Positions 24,630 to 37,246 of a stretch of DNA of 64,000 nucleotides are shown here, piece by piece. Origin of the DNA: Bugula neritina (Eukaryota > Bryozoa > Gymnolaemata > Cheilostomatida > Bugulidae); NCBI GenBank assembly GCA_964035545.1, contig OZ037766.1:14807222-14871221 (forward strand), written 5' to 3'. The translations under genes were made by a program, and so were the position numbers. The notes under the pieces were generated by a model. It did not search any database. It was given only the letters and a program-made list of their open reading frames with translations, and had not been told where the DNA came from. The number at the start of each line of letters is the position of its first letter. Positions within the stretch are counted from its first letter, which is position 1.

Positions 24630-24987
24630 TGTTTTTATTCTATACCTGTGAGCATAATATCATTACAATAATATTAAATCAAGTCTTTAAACTACCACAC
24701 TTAGTTACATACGTGCATACTAATAAAGGAAGTAACTAAAAACAGCAAATCCGATCAACAAAAATGTTTAGTCATCTACACAATTTTGATATTAGTCATA
24801 TAATTTTACTGATTCTAGAAGTAACTGTGTAATTAATAATCACTGAGACTAAGCCATGCTTTTAACGTGACTTGCAATAAATGACCTTTTAAACTCTTAT
24901 AACAATTTAATGCAAGTACAACACTATTACTATAAATTGGTGTTAGTAACGTATCAGTATTGCTATTTCATACTTGATGTTATAATA

Positions 24988-25380
24988 CTAGTAGTAGTAG
25001 TAGTAGTAGTAGTACTAGTAGTAGTAGTAGTAGTAAATGTAATAGTAGTAGTAGTAGTAGTGGTAGTGGTAGTGGTAGTGGTAGTGGTAGTAGTAGTAGT
25101 AGTAGTAGTAGTAGTACTAGGTCTAGGACTACTACTACACTAGACCTAGTACTACTACCACTAATGCTAGTGTCATCAGTTAAACTTAATGTTATGACTA
25201 TCATCACCATGGTAAAGTTCCGCAAAACCTTACAGTGGTTTCACCACAACTAATACCATCATTAGTCTTAGAAGACCAGCAGTAGTACTAGTATTAGAGT
25301 AGCAGTAGTAGTAGCAGTAGTAATAGTAATATTAATTATTTTTATTTTATTAGTTGCAGTTACTAGCAGTAGTAGAGTCC
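24988..25380. repeat. GTA/TAC trinucleotide tract with internal hairpin
   Basis: (AGT)n and (GGTAGT)n runs occupy about 24988-25117, with degenerate AGT/AGC triplets continuing to about 25380. A 19-bp perfect inverted repeat (25108-25126 and 25140-25158) switches the tract from GTA to TAC. Valine- and leucine-rich ORFs here are translations of the repeat. Confidence 0.9.
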
Positions 25381-26018
25381 TAGTAATAGCAGCTGTAATG
25401 GGAATGCATAATAATTATGTGCGAGACTATCGCTAGAAGCAGTAGTTGGGGGTATTTGTATACACGTCGTTGTCCAAACATCAAACTTGAGACCGCAAAC
25501 TATTGCACTCAGTGACTACCAGCTTGGTGCGGCTTTTAACAACTTTGTTTTTCTCTAGCAAGAAATCTTAATCTGAATATGTGAGAGTATGCAATAGCCA
25601 AACGCACCAACGTTTGCAACTAGGTTGTTGTTCTAGTTACATCAGCTAACGCCACCAGCAGATACAACTTTCACTTGTTATATCCGGTTTCCGTAATTCA
25701 AACTCGCACTGATCAACTTCACATCACATCCACAATAATGTGTAAATATAGTATTTATCAGATTATCTACAAGCTAACCTGAGGTGATTGACTAACTGCC
25801 CTACAAGCATTCGGGTTTGCTAAAAGCTTGTACGGCTTGGATATTGGCTATTGAAGTGGTAAAAGTAAAGACTGCATGGGGGACTCTTATTCTCATTATG
25901 ATTATGACTGTCAAGTAACACTAACTGTAAGTGTAAGTCGAACATGATCTTTCATGGCGCAGTAGGCAGGACCTCCTCACTAAAGTATCCTATTCACCGT
26001 GAGAGGTTCTAGAAAATG
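25381..26018. other. Spacer, nothing recognised
   Basis: It lies between the triplet tract and the NSF pseudogene. No ORF, repeat or RNA signature was recognised. Confidence 0.5.
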
Positions 26019-26870
26019 TTACCAGGAGCCAAATGCAGGTTTATTATCTTGTACGGCTACCATGAAATCTTCCCTTGTAACTTTGACTTTGAGATTTTCC
26101 ACTGCAGCGTCAGTATCAAGTTCTACTTCATTGCCTGCCTTGGTGTATCACTATCTGCTCATAGTGGTAAAGCCGGCGACCCCACCAACCCAGCTAACTC
26201 AGCACCAGTAAACTTCTGAGTCTTCTTAGCCAATTTTGGGATGTCAACATCTCCACCAGGTCTCTTATTTTTTTTGAGCTTGGAGGTATGGATATTGAGT
26301 ATTTCTATGCGTCCATGTTCCTCCGGTAGACTCATTTCCATCTGCACTTCTAGACAGCCAGGCTTGAGAAGAGCTTCGTCTATCAAGTCTTTCCTGTTTG
26401 TCATTCCTGTTGAGTTCATCAAATAAAAAGAGTAACTGATTGACCACTGCAGTACTACCGGCTACAGATCCTTGGGTTTTGCATATATGGTGTCTATATG
26501 GTCTATTATAATGATATGCAGTCTGCTCATTGTTCCAATCCTGGCCTGCTCTTCTCCTGCCTCAGCAAACAACTTTCTAATGTTAGCCTCAGATTTATCT
26601 AAAATTTGAGCGCCATTAACTATCTTTGGCTCTCTGGCATTCAACACTTTTCCTATTTGTCTGACTGTCAAAGTCTTTCCAGTTCCGGGTGGTCCAAACA
26701 ATCACATTCCCTTTACATGTTTCATACCAAGCTCCTCTACTTCATCTGGTGGGAACACTCTCAATATGATTGCACTTCGGAACTTAGTGGAAAACTAATT
26801 GTCCAGGCCGAACATACCCATCTTATTGAAGTCCCAGTTTTGTAGTATAGCCTTATCTGTGTTTGTCATG
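26019..26870 (-). pseudogene. NSF: Processed pseudogene of NSF (N-ethylmaleimide-sensitive factor)
   Basis: Intronless minus-strand similarity to the first AAA+ ATPase domain of NSF. In order: NWDFNKMG near 26815-26840, VFPPDEVEELGMKHVKGM, a Walker [11 protein letters not shown] near 26680-26705, [30 protein letters not shown], a Walker B-like [30 protein letters not shown], and a tail with TREDFMVAV and NKPAFG. It is broken by in-frame stops after FGLDN and before LFGPPG, frameshifts near 26420 and 26160, and loss of the residues before SEANIRK. The N-domain and second ATPase domain are absent. Lack of introns among intron-rich neighbours points to a retrocopy. Confidence 0.9.
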
Positions 26871-26986
26871 GCTGCAGTCTAGAAGAACAATCCGGAACTA
26901 TCGACCTCAGCTGATACAGAGTTGTATAAGTGTTACTGGTATAATATAAATAATTAATTTTATGTCACGCTCACATTCAGACCATA

Positions 26987-27649
26987 ATGGCAACCAACAC
27001 TGGGTTCACCGACCTCGATAGGTTTTCTAAGTTAGTTTTGAGCTCAGATAATCAGAGTGATGGTTTTAAGAAATGGTTAACAAAGTGCAACCTGCCTGTT
27101 CGATTAGCAACCCTTGAAATGGGTACTGAAACGCTGTCCAATATTACAGTAAATAGATTTAGAGGTGAAGCTAAGTTTCTAGCTCTGCTCAATGCCATTA
27201 GAAATGAGGATATTGATGTGTTACAATCTTTAGGATTTGATCTTGAAAGGAATGGTGATGATGCTCATAATGATGCTTTAAATTTGTTAAAAGGTCACTA
27301 TGAAAAACTAGAAAAGGTTCATGTGGCTTGGGTTAAGGCAGCAACTTTGTCTCAAACATGTGGCGAAGATGAGTTAGATTATTTGCTACGTGTTGAGAAA
27401 CACAGTAGGAATTTATGATTTGTTGAAGAGGCTAATGTAGAGGACCTTCGACAAAGGTTTGCTATTAGTATGGCAGTAGGTGGTTTAGAAGACGAATATC
27501 TTAGAAGACAACTTATGCTTAATGAAAATATCACTTGGACAGCGTTGTCTGATATTTTAAAGACTAGGAATGTTGCTAGAGAATCTGCTGCAATGGTTTC
27601 TGAGGTTAGATCTAGTAGTTCTACTAGAATCAAAAAAGTAAAATTTTGA
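26987..27649 (+). pseudogene. gag: Degenerate LTR-retroelement gag
   Basis: From Met at 26987 the frame encodes 143 residues, meets TGA at 27416-27418, and then continues coherently in the same frame to TGA at 27647-27649. It is hydrophilic and helical, with SDGFKKWLTKCNL near the N-terminus, and reads like a Gag matrix/capsid segment. No zinc knuckle, protease or RT follows, so it is a truncated relic. It differs from the gag at 2270-3136. The assignment as gag rests on overall character and is moderate. Confidence 0.6.
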
Positions 27650-28813
27650 ATTTAATAACTTATAGTTTTACTTTAGTATTAACTTTAAGCTAAAGTTTAA
27701 GTATAAGTATAACTACTTGTAGTAGTAGTAGTATTAGTAGTATTAGTACTTAGAGTTAGTAGTAGTAGTCTAACTAATACTATAAGTATAGCAATAGCTC
27801 AATAAGTATAAGTGTTCATTTAAAGTTAATGATTTATCATTATCATATTTGCAATGACAATCATAAGAGTTTATAGCTGTTAAACTTAATGAGCTTAAAG
27901 TTAATGTTGTAATGATAATAAATTTAATATTTGTATTTAATTTTATATTGATGATCATAATTTATTAGACTTAATCCTAATGATAATCATAATGACATAC
28001 AATTAAATATTAATAGTAATATTAAGTGTAGAAAATTGACAATGACCATTACATTTACTGGCTCTTATTATAGTTATTGTTGCTTTTTTAAAATTTCAAT
28101 TACTATAACTTAAAGTTGGAGTGTGTGTTTGTGTGACTTCAAGTGAAAAATATTATTGTATGTACTTGTATTTTAGAATTATTTTTTAGACTCAATGAAG
28201 AATTGAGTGTAAAATAATTTCGCATGCATAATGTATAGTCATATCTTATATTCCAATCTCTATCAGAGTCCGCCATTTTTCTCGGTCTTCTGCATCCTCT
28301 GGTTTAAGGCCCCCAACTCTTTATGTCATCTATCGTGTCCATCCATCTTCGTTCTGTATAAAGTCATATGCAATATTTATATAGTAATGGCAGTATGTTT
28401 TTATATTTGCCAACAATAACATGTATTAACATTTTGATTTCTTGAAATTTAAGCTGCTCAAGAAAGTAATTATATGCTAGTGAAGTATAATTATTTATTC
28501 AATTTTTTTTCATAATATTATTTTTTATGAATAAATTAATTAGTCTTTCTTTGTCATAGCTCACTGTGATTAAAAATTGATTTTATGCTTATACGATTAT
28601 AGGCCTGAACATGCTAAATACCTATTTATATGTAGCTATACCCACCCAGTCACAAGCAGCATTTGGTCAGATAGTGGGTTTTTGTACAAGTTCCTATGTA
28701 GAATCTTTTGTGTTGATATTTTATTTAATTGCAGGGCTTTCTCATCTGCCACAAGAAGTCACTCAACTTTCAAAGGATGTTATAAACGCAAGAATATTAT
28801 AATTCATTTTAAA
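27650..28813. other. AT-rich spacer and 5' leader of the next gene
   Basis: It starts with degenerate AGT/TAAGT simple repeats (27660-28020). An acceptor, TTTAATTGCAG, at 28724-28734 begins the exon that carries the Cosmc-like start codon, so 28735-28813 should be 5' UTR. Nothing else was recognised. Confidence 0.5.
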
Positions 28814-30719
28814 ATGTCCATGCTTTCACGCATTCCACTGATTTCGGTTCTTGGCTTTGGATTTGGTTGCTGCTTAGCGGTCATCATAGCTATTCTGTTT
28901 GTACCTGCCAATGACTTCTGGCCAAGCACTAATGAAAATAGATTGGTTTACCTGCAAGATCTCATTGTCAAATACCACTTCTCATATCTTGAAAGCCTTC
29001 AAATGTATAAATGGCATATGAATTCTAAAGTCAGAAATATATCATATGAAACAGAGATAGACTATCTTCAACGCAAAGTCAGGATACTATGCTACTGTAT
29101 AGAAGAAGAAGCTGATGATGAGACTCATGCCTCTCTCATGGTCACCACTTGGGGCATGCACTGTGATAAAACTATCATGTTCTACAGTAGTTCTAATCTC
29201 ATTAGTAAGATTCATCCCAGGTACATTCGTCAAGGAGTGTTGGACTTGGTCTATGTTGACTATACCAATTCCACAATGACTACTTTACTCGATATTTTAA
29301 AAAGTCACGTGCATAGTTATGAGTATTTTACCTACGTGCCTCCCTATGTGTTCCTGATACCAGATAATCTTAGATACTACTTGCTGTCGTCTAAAATAGA
29401 CCCAGACAGCATTGCGTTCTCGGGGAGACCAGATTTTGACAAGCTGTTTGGCTCGTGGTCGGTATCTGAAAGTAGCCCTTTAGCTATATCTAGAGGAGCT
29501 GTTGTCTTTGCTCTCAATTCTGATAACACAAAGTCTTTTTGTCACAGAGAAAGCATCCAAGGTAGATCCTTCATACTCTAAATGTAACTACTTGTGTAGA
29601 GATTCTTGCTTTGTGTAATATAGTTATGGAAACTGAGAAGCTTGCTGTAAACTGAATTATTATAGATGCTCTTTATTACACCTGATAAATGCAACATGAC
29701 TGTTGTAAGCAGGTCACTATTCTTTATTATTTTAAGTTAGTTTTGTTGTTAACTACGATTGCTATAAAACTGGTTTTTCAAAGCTTGATATATAATATAT
29801 GAGATTTTTGTAGGATTTTGCTAGGTTTCTCTAAGCTACTCTTATATTTAGGGATTTTCACTGTGATGGTCTAGTAAAGAGATCATGTTCATCACTTGTT
29901 TCCATGCTTACAGCGATAACAGTGACCATGCTTTACACCACTATTCACAAGTGGTGCTTTCCTGAGTCAAATTTTAGAGAAATAGAGTTGCATGGTTCAA
30001 AACAATCAACCAGTAGAAAAATGAATGTATTGAAGACAAACTGCTTGAAGAAGCTGCTAGAGTTGGTGATTGTATTTCCCCACACCTCACATGTTTAGTA
30101 TAATTAAAGAAGCTAGATCTGTATATTTCAGACAATTCATCTTGTCTTTAAGTTATAATTGTGATTAATGTGAAAAAATATGTATAATTTTTAGATCCCA
30201 GCTGTCTGGTAAGTCTAACCAAGGGTCAGATACTAGACCTTCGTGATGCTGAAGGTCGCCGAGTTATCATTAAGATAAATTATGGCAACTTTTGGAGAAG
30301 ACGTGCAAGTGGTGATGTGGATAAAAGGTATATATAATTTCAAATTCGAAGTTTCCTACCATTTAATACACATTCTTGGGCAGTTGGTATGGCCACTGTC
30401 ATTATATTAAACTGTTAGTCAGAGCTAATGTTATTAGCTAGAATGCTTCAGTATAATATTGTAGATTGAATTGAGTGTGTTAAGCTATGAATGTTTATCG
30501 GCCTTGTTGCATTGGTTATTATATTAAATGTTAGAGTAAGGAATATTGCACATATTTTATGTTTGTAGTGTAGATGTTCCTTTTCCGGTCAGTCTACATA
30601 TTGGGGGTAGTTACAAACACCTCATGAACTTGGAGTACTATGTACATCATTTAAAAGCGTATGGGCATCAATCTATTATTGGTGGGTATACAAGAGAACT
30701 GAGGAACAAAACCAAATGA
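28814..30719 (+). CDS. C1GALT1C1: Cosmc-like core 1 beta3-galactosyltransferase chaperone
   Basis: Exons 28814-29561, 30195-30327 and 30569-30719 join in phase for 343 aa (human Cosmc is 318). The N-terminus is a type II signal anchor (ISVLGFGFGCCLAVIIAILF), as in Golgi/ER glycosyltransferase-31 proteins. Cosmc-like landmarks are VRILCYCIEE, TTWGMHCDKTIMFYSSS, the FLIPDNLRYYLL block, and a C-terminal YYVHHLKAYGH. Where catalytic C1GALT1 has an Asp triad before the NLRY block, this protein reads YFTYVPPYVFL with no DxD. It is therefore predicted to be non-catalytic, like Cosmc, which is the chaperone for C1GALT1 in mammals. Upstream Met codons in the same frame lie before the acceptor at 28734 and were rejected as starts. 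Confidence 0.85.
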
Positions 30720-31790
30720 ACTGTTGGGTTTGTTTCTACAAAAAGGTTAGAAAGAACAATGTCATTTTGTTATCTAAACACCAAAATCTCTATTTACAAC
30801 AATTTCTTTAACCAATTGCATTGTGCAAGATATACATTTTTGTTGTGCACTGTAGCCTACAGGGTTTTAAAGTGCAGATTTTCTACAATTTTATTTTTTT
30901 ACTTTTCTTATTGAACTTGTGAGATGAACACTAGACACTGGTATTTTAAAGTTTAAAAATTTCAAAGTGATATATTTTGTATAGAAACAATTTTCTTGCC
31001 AATTATTTATATTTACTCCTTGAAAACAGTTGCTTTACCTTTTATACAACAGCTATGTAAATTTTACCATGTTATGCAATATTAGTCACGTAGAATTCCA
31101 CTATAGATGTATTTATGCTAGGTAAGATTAAATGCATAATATATAATACTAGTCATAATAAATATGATATATTTACTATTCATTACTTTGTAATATCTAC
31201 TACATTATATTACAGGAAACTATTTTCATTTATTCGGATTGTTCAGATTCATTATTAAAATAATATTAGCTTGAATTGTAGTGATTATTTGCTGTCACTT
31301 ACAAAGTGAACAATATAGAATATGTTTGGTAATATAGAATTTTCTTAATGTTATTGACGTATCAAAATAATTTAATTAAACTTTCTTTGGCCAGTTGCGC
31401 TATTTTAAAAGATCACACAAAACAAAACATGATAAAATTGTTTTCTTTTCTGTATTTTTATAAAAGAAAACTAGCTGGGTTAGGTTACAATATGCTAAAA
31501 ATAAACATTACTGAGTTATTAAGGTGGGTTCAAACCCAACTGGTGGCCTGTGTTCTCACTATAAAGTGGCCAAATTATTATAAAATTATAACTAGATAAT
31601 GAATTGAGTAAACGGGAAACAAGCTAGGTTACATGTAGTTCTAACATTGCTTGTAAAGTAATAAAATAAATATATACAATTGCTAAAATAATTTGTATGC
31701 AGAAATGCAACTCCACTCACTAAATAATTACAAACAATTTCACTCAGAACATAAGAGAAATCAAATGCACATCCATTGCAGAAAGTAAAA
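30720..31790. other. AT-rich intergenic spacer between convergent genes
   Basis: It should hold the 3' UTRs of the Cosmc-like gene and of the Aurora gene, which converge here. No other feature was recognised. Confidence 0.5.
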
Positions 31791-33864
<2,074 letters not shown>

Positions 33865-34439
33865 CTGAAATAATTATATAATCATAGTACCGTATGATTA
33901 TAATGTTGCAGGAGTTCACATTAGTATTGAGGTCTACAACTTAAAAAGCTTCCAGTGTCAGCCAAGTAATTAAAACAAAATAATAAATTAAATACACTAC
34001 TAAATTGTACCCTTTGCTACTACCAGCTTTACACACTAAATATATTCAAGTAATAACTCAAAAAAGACAGAGTTAAAATAAAACTAGCAGTGAGTTACAA
34101 AAATAATTCAAGAAATAATACTGATAACATTAAACATTGTATATAGGTTTGAATTAAGTGCAACTCTATTTATAAATCTAAAAAGTAATGGTCATAATCA
34201 CATTTTGGTTACTGACATTGAAAGTGGTAGGCTACTGATATCCAAAAATTAAGTAACAAATGGATTAACTGCAAGAGCATCACTATCAGTAGATATGTCA
34301 ATTTTAGTAGTGCTTAAGACTTAAAATGAACAATTATTTCACTGAAAGTTAACCTTAAATCACAATCTCTAAACCTCAAAAAATTGAGTCAATGATTAAC
34401 GCTTAGTCATTATGGATCATGGTATTGACAAAATCATAT

Positions 34440-35800
34440 GACTTGACTATAATAATCATAATTACAATGATCAGCTATTACTATACCTATTACAATACTA
34501 TTTTAGAATAAGTATTAGTCTTAGATGAACTACATGTATTATTTATTTGTTATTACCTATTAGTATTGCTATTACTCACTTACACTTACAGTAAATGCAT
34601 TAGTAATACTTATACTATTAGTATTACTATTACAATGAAAATAATTAATTAACTATAATCAATAAGTACAGACTTAGTGATACTCTTGGTAAACTTAGAG
34701 CATTATTAGTACTACTAGCATTACATTTATCATTAGACTTGGTGTAATTTTTACTTATAGTTATACTTATAAGTTATAATGATAATCACACTGTTACTGT
34801 TAGTGGTACAACTTATTTATAGTATTAGTTATGCAATAAAACTAAAAGTTAAAAATTATGATTTATACTTTTAGCTATACTAATACTTATACTTACAGTA
34901 ATATTGAATTGACACTAGCTTTAGATCTAATACTACTACTAGTACTACCACTACCACTACTACTAGTATTCTATAGTTGACTAACAATAATACTTATACT
35001 AACACTTAATACTAATACAGTAAATGAGTAATAGTAATAAATAAGAAATAACAGTAATAGTAATACTAATACTAATAGTAATAGTAATACTAATACTAAT
35101 AGTAATAGTAATACTAATATTAATAGTAATAGATTTAGTAATACTTAAAGTTATACTTATAGTTAATGTTATCGACATAGTTAATGTTATTGTTATACTT
35201 CATTCAAATTGAGTCATTGAGTTTGACCAATACTAATAGTAATAGTATACACTATACTATACTATACTACTATTACTATTAGTAATAATAATACTAATAG
35301 TAATACTAATACGGTAACTCGGTAATTCAGTGACAGTTGACAGTTACTGTTAGCCCTTAGTCAGTAAATTAGTGTCCGTGTTGCACTTACAGTTATTTAT
35401 ACTTATACTTATAGTTATACTGTTCGTAAGACTGAGAGTAAGAGTAACTGTAAGTGCAACACTAACACTAACAGTAACTCAAACTGTAAGTGTAAGTGGA
35501 AGTCAAAGTGTAACACTAACAGTAACAGTAACTGAGACTGAGAGTAACTTAAACTCAACCCAACTGGAAGTAAGACTAAGAGTAAGTCAGTAAGTAGAAG
35601 TGTAACTCTAAGACTAAGTTACCCTAAGCCGTAAGAGTAAGACTAGGAGTAGGAGTAAGACTCATACTAAGAGTAAGACAGTATGCGTAACTGTAAGACT
35701 AAGACTACTATAGTACTAACTACTAAGACTAAGACTAAGAGTAAAAGTAAGACTTAGACTAAGTAATAGTAAGAGACTAAGCCTTGGCCAAGGCTAAGTC
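34440..35800. repeat. Degenerate TAATAG/TAAG/ACTGTAAG simple-repeat field
   Basis: About 1.3 kb built from short, constantly varied words such as TAATACTTATA, TAATAGTAATAC, AGTAACTGTAAG and AAGACTAAG. No fixed period is visible. It occupies the presumed first intron or upstream region of the Aurora gene. Similar fields recur at 25.0-25.4, 27.7 and 52.3-54.1 kb. Confidence 0.75.
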
Positions 35801-35956
35801 GTAAATTTATGACCATGAGGTTTTCCAAGTAAAAATCTTCAACAATATCTACTTACTACTTATCAGTGGAGCTGTTTTGAGCTACAGGTTTGGAGTAGCA
35901 CTTGGAGTGTGTTGATGTTGTGACCAAAAATTGTAAAAATGCCCAGTGATTCGTAA

Positions 35957-36917
35957 CTGAAAAAGTTGAAAAACTCGCGGCAAAACAGATATTTATTGGA
36001 GACGTTGTTGTTACTGCCTATTTTCCTCCTTTATTCACAATATCGTTTAACCGAATCAGTAACGAAGAAAAGGCTATTTTAAGAATACCCTTCAAAGGGC
36101 TTAGTAAGTGCAAAGTATAAACTGTCATGAATCATGATGCCAATAAATGTTGAATATATGCATATTAGCTAATAACTAGTAAGTCTGACCATCTAAACAG
36201 CTTAATTATATTTTTTACATGTTATTATATATGTATATGTTACTATTTTTAAATTTGTTAGTTCAAATTCACCACTATAATATAGGTATAGTTACTGTGA
36301 CTATTAGGAGTTGGCTAGAAAAGATATTTTAACTTGTTAGCTAGTTTCAATTTTTTTAATAAAAACAGCAAATTTAAAAGAGAAAATCAAAGCAACAGTT
36401 CATCAGATTACAAAAAGGAAAAAAACTAAACTATCCATGCACTCTTGAAACTATAAGCATGTTATATAACAAGAATCAGAAAAAAACAGTTTAATCATGA
36501 AGGTAGCTTCGTGATGATGCAAAGATTCATATTGACAAAACCCTAGACAAATAAGCCTTTGTTTTAAGTAAATTACATAAGCTATCTTGAAGCTGTAACC
36601 TGCATAATGTGCCTAACTATACTGATTGCAATAATTCACCCTTTACTTGCGTTACCAATCAGTATTTAAGTTAGGTAACATCAAGCTATAAAAACTTAGT
36701 TTAATTAAAAATATTTTGCAATAATAAAATAGCTACAGAAAATGACACCTTTTGAGTACAAAAGTAAACAAAGTTGAAACTTAAGTAGCTTGAAAAATGA
36801 CACCTCATAGCTTATATTTATCTAATTTCTAATTACAAAATATGTAGTGCCAACCTGAAAGCTGCAAGACTCAATATTATAACAGTCTGTAATAATTTTG
36901 AGAGTTGTGTCTCTTTC

Positions 36918-36924
<7 letters not shown>
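35957..36924. other. Spacer, nothing recognised
   Basis: AT-rich DNA upstream of the putative 5' exon of the Aurora gene. It may contain its promoter. No ORF or repeat was recognised. Confidence 0.45.
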
Positions 36925-36959
<35 letters not shown>

Positions 36960-37246
36960 ATCTGTGGACAGCAGCTGTTTCGGGATTTGTCCCCTCATCA
37001 GCACAGAACAGAGTACCATGGCCCACACCTTCATAATAGTAAAACTTATAGTTTTACTAAAGCATATTTAAAAGGTGTGTAAACTTAAGCCAGAGTGCTC
37101 AAGTGACTCTAGGGGTCACCTAAGAGTCACGAGCATTGCAAAATGCTAGCAGCTTGAGTTTGTGACCATGGTGAGAGTGCTCAATCATTTAATGTCATTG
37201 CTGAGCATTAAATGAGAGCGTAATATCGTAATATATATATATATAT
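36925..37246 (-). repeat. Repeat with hammerhead motif between two (TA)n tracts
   Basis: (TA)n lies at about 36925-36956 and again at about 37229-37246. The part at 36957-37050 is nearly identical, in the opposite orientation, to 46027-46120. The rest (37051-37228) has no second copy in the window. Confidence 0.75.
36961..37007 (-). ncRNA. Type I hammerhead ribozyme, copy 2
   Basis: Read on the minus strand: stem I UCUGUG (37007-37002), the core CUGAUGA, stem II GGGG-ACAAA-UCCC, the core GAAA, stem III ACAG-CUG-CUGU, the cleavage triplet GUC, and stem I return CACAGA (36966-36961). All invariant hammerhead core positions are present and the three stems pair. Helix I is open, which makes it type I. 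Predicted cleavage lies between 36967 and 36966. The 47 nt match the copy at 46069-46115 exactly. Activity is inferred, not shown. Confidence 0.88.

Noticed and set aside
24910-25225. Poly-Val and poly-Leu ORFs
   Set aside because: They are translations of the GTA/TAC triplet tract and show no other coding signal.
28577-28813. N-terminal extension of the Cosmc-like ORF
   Set aside because: A clear acceptor at 28724-28734 lies inside it, and the family's signal anchor begins right after the Met at 28814.
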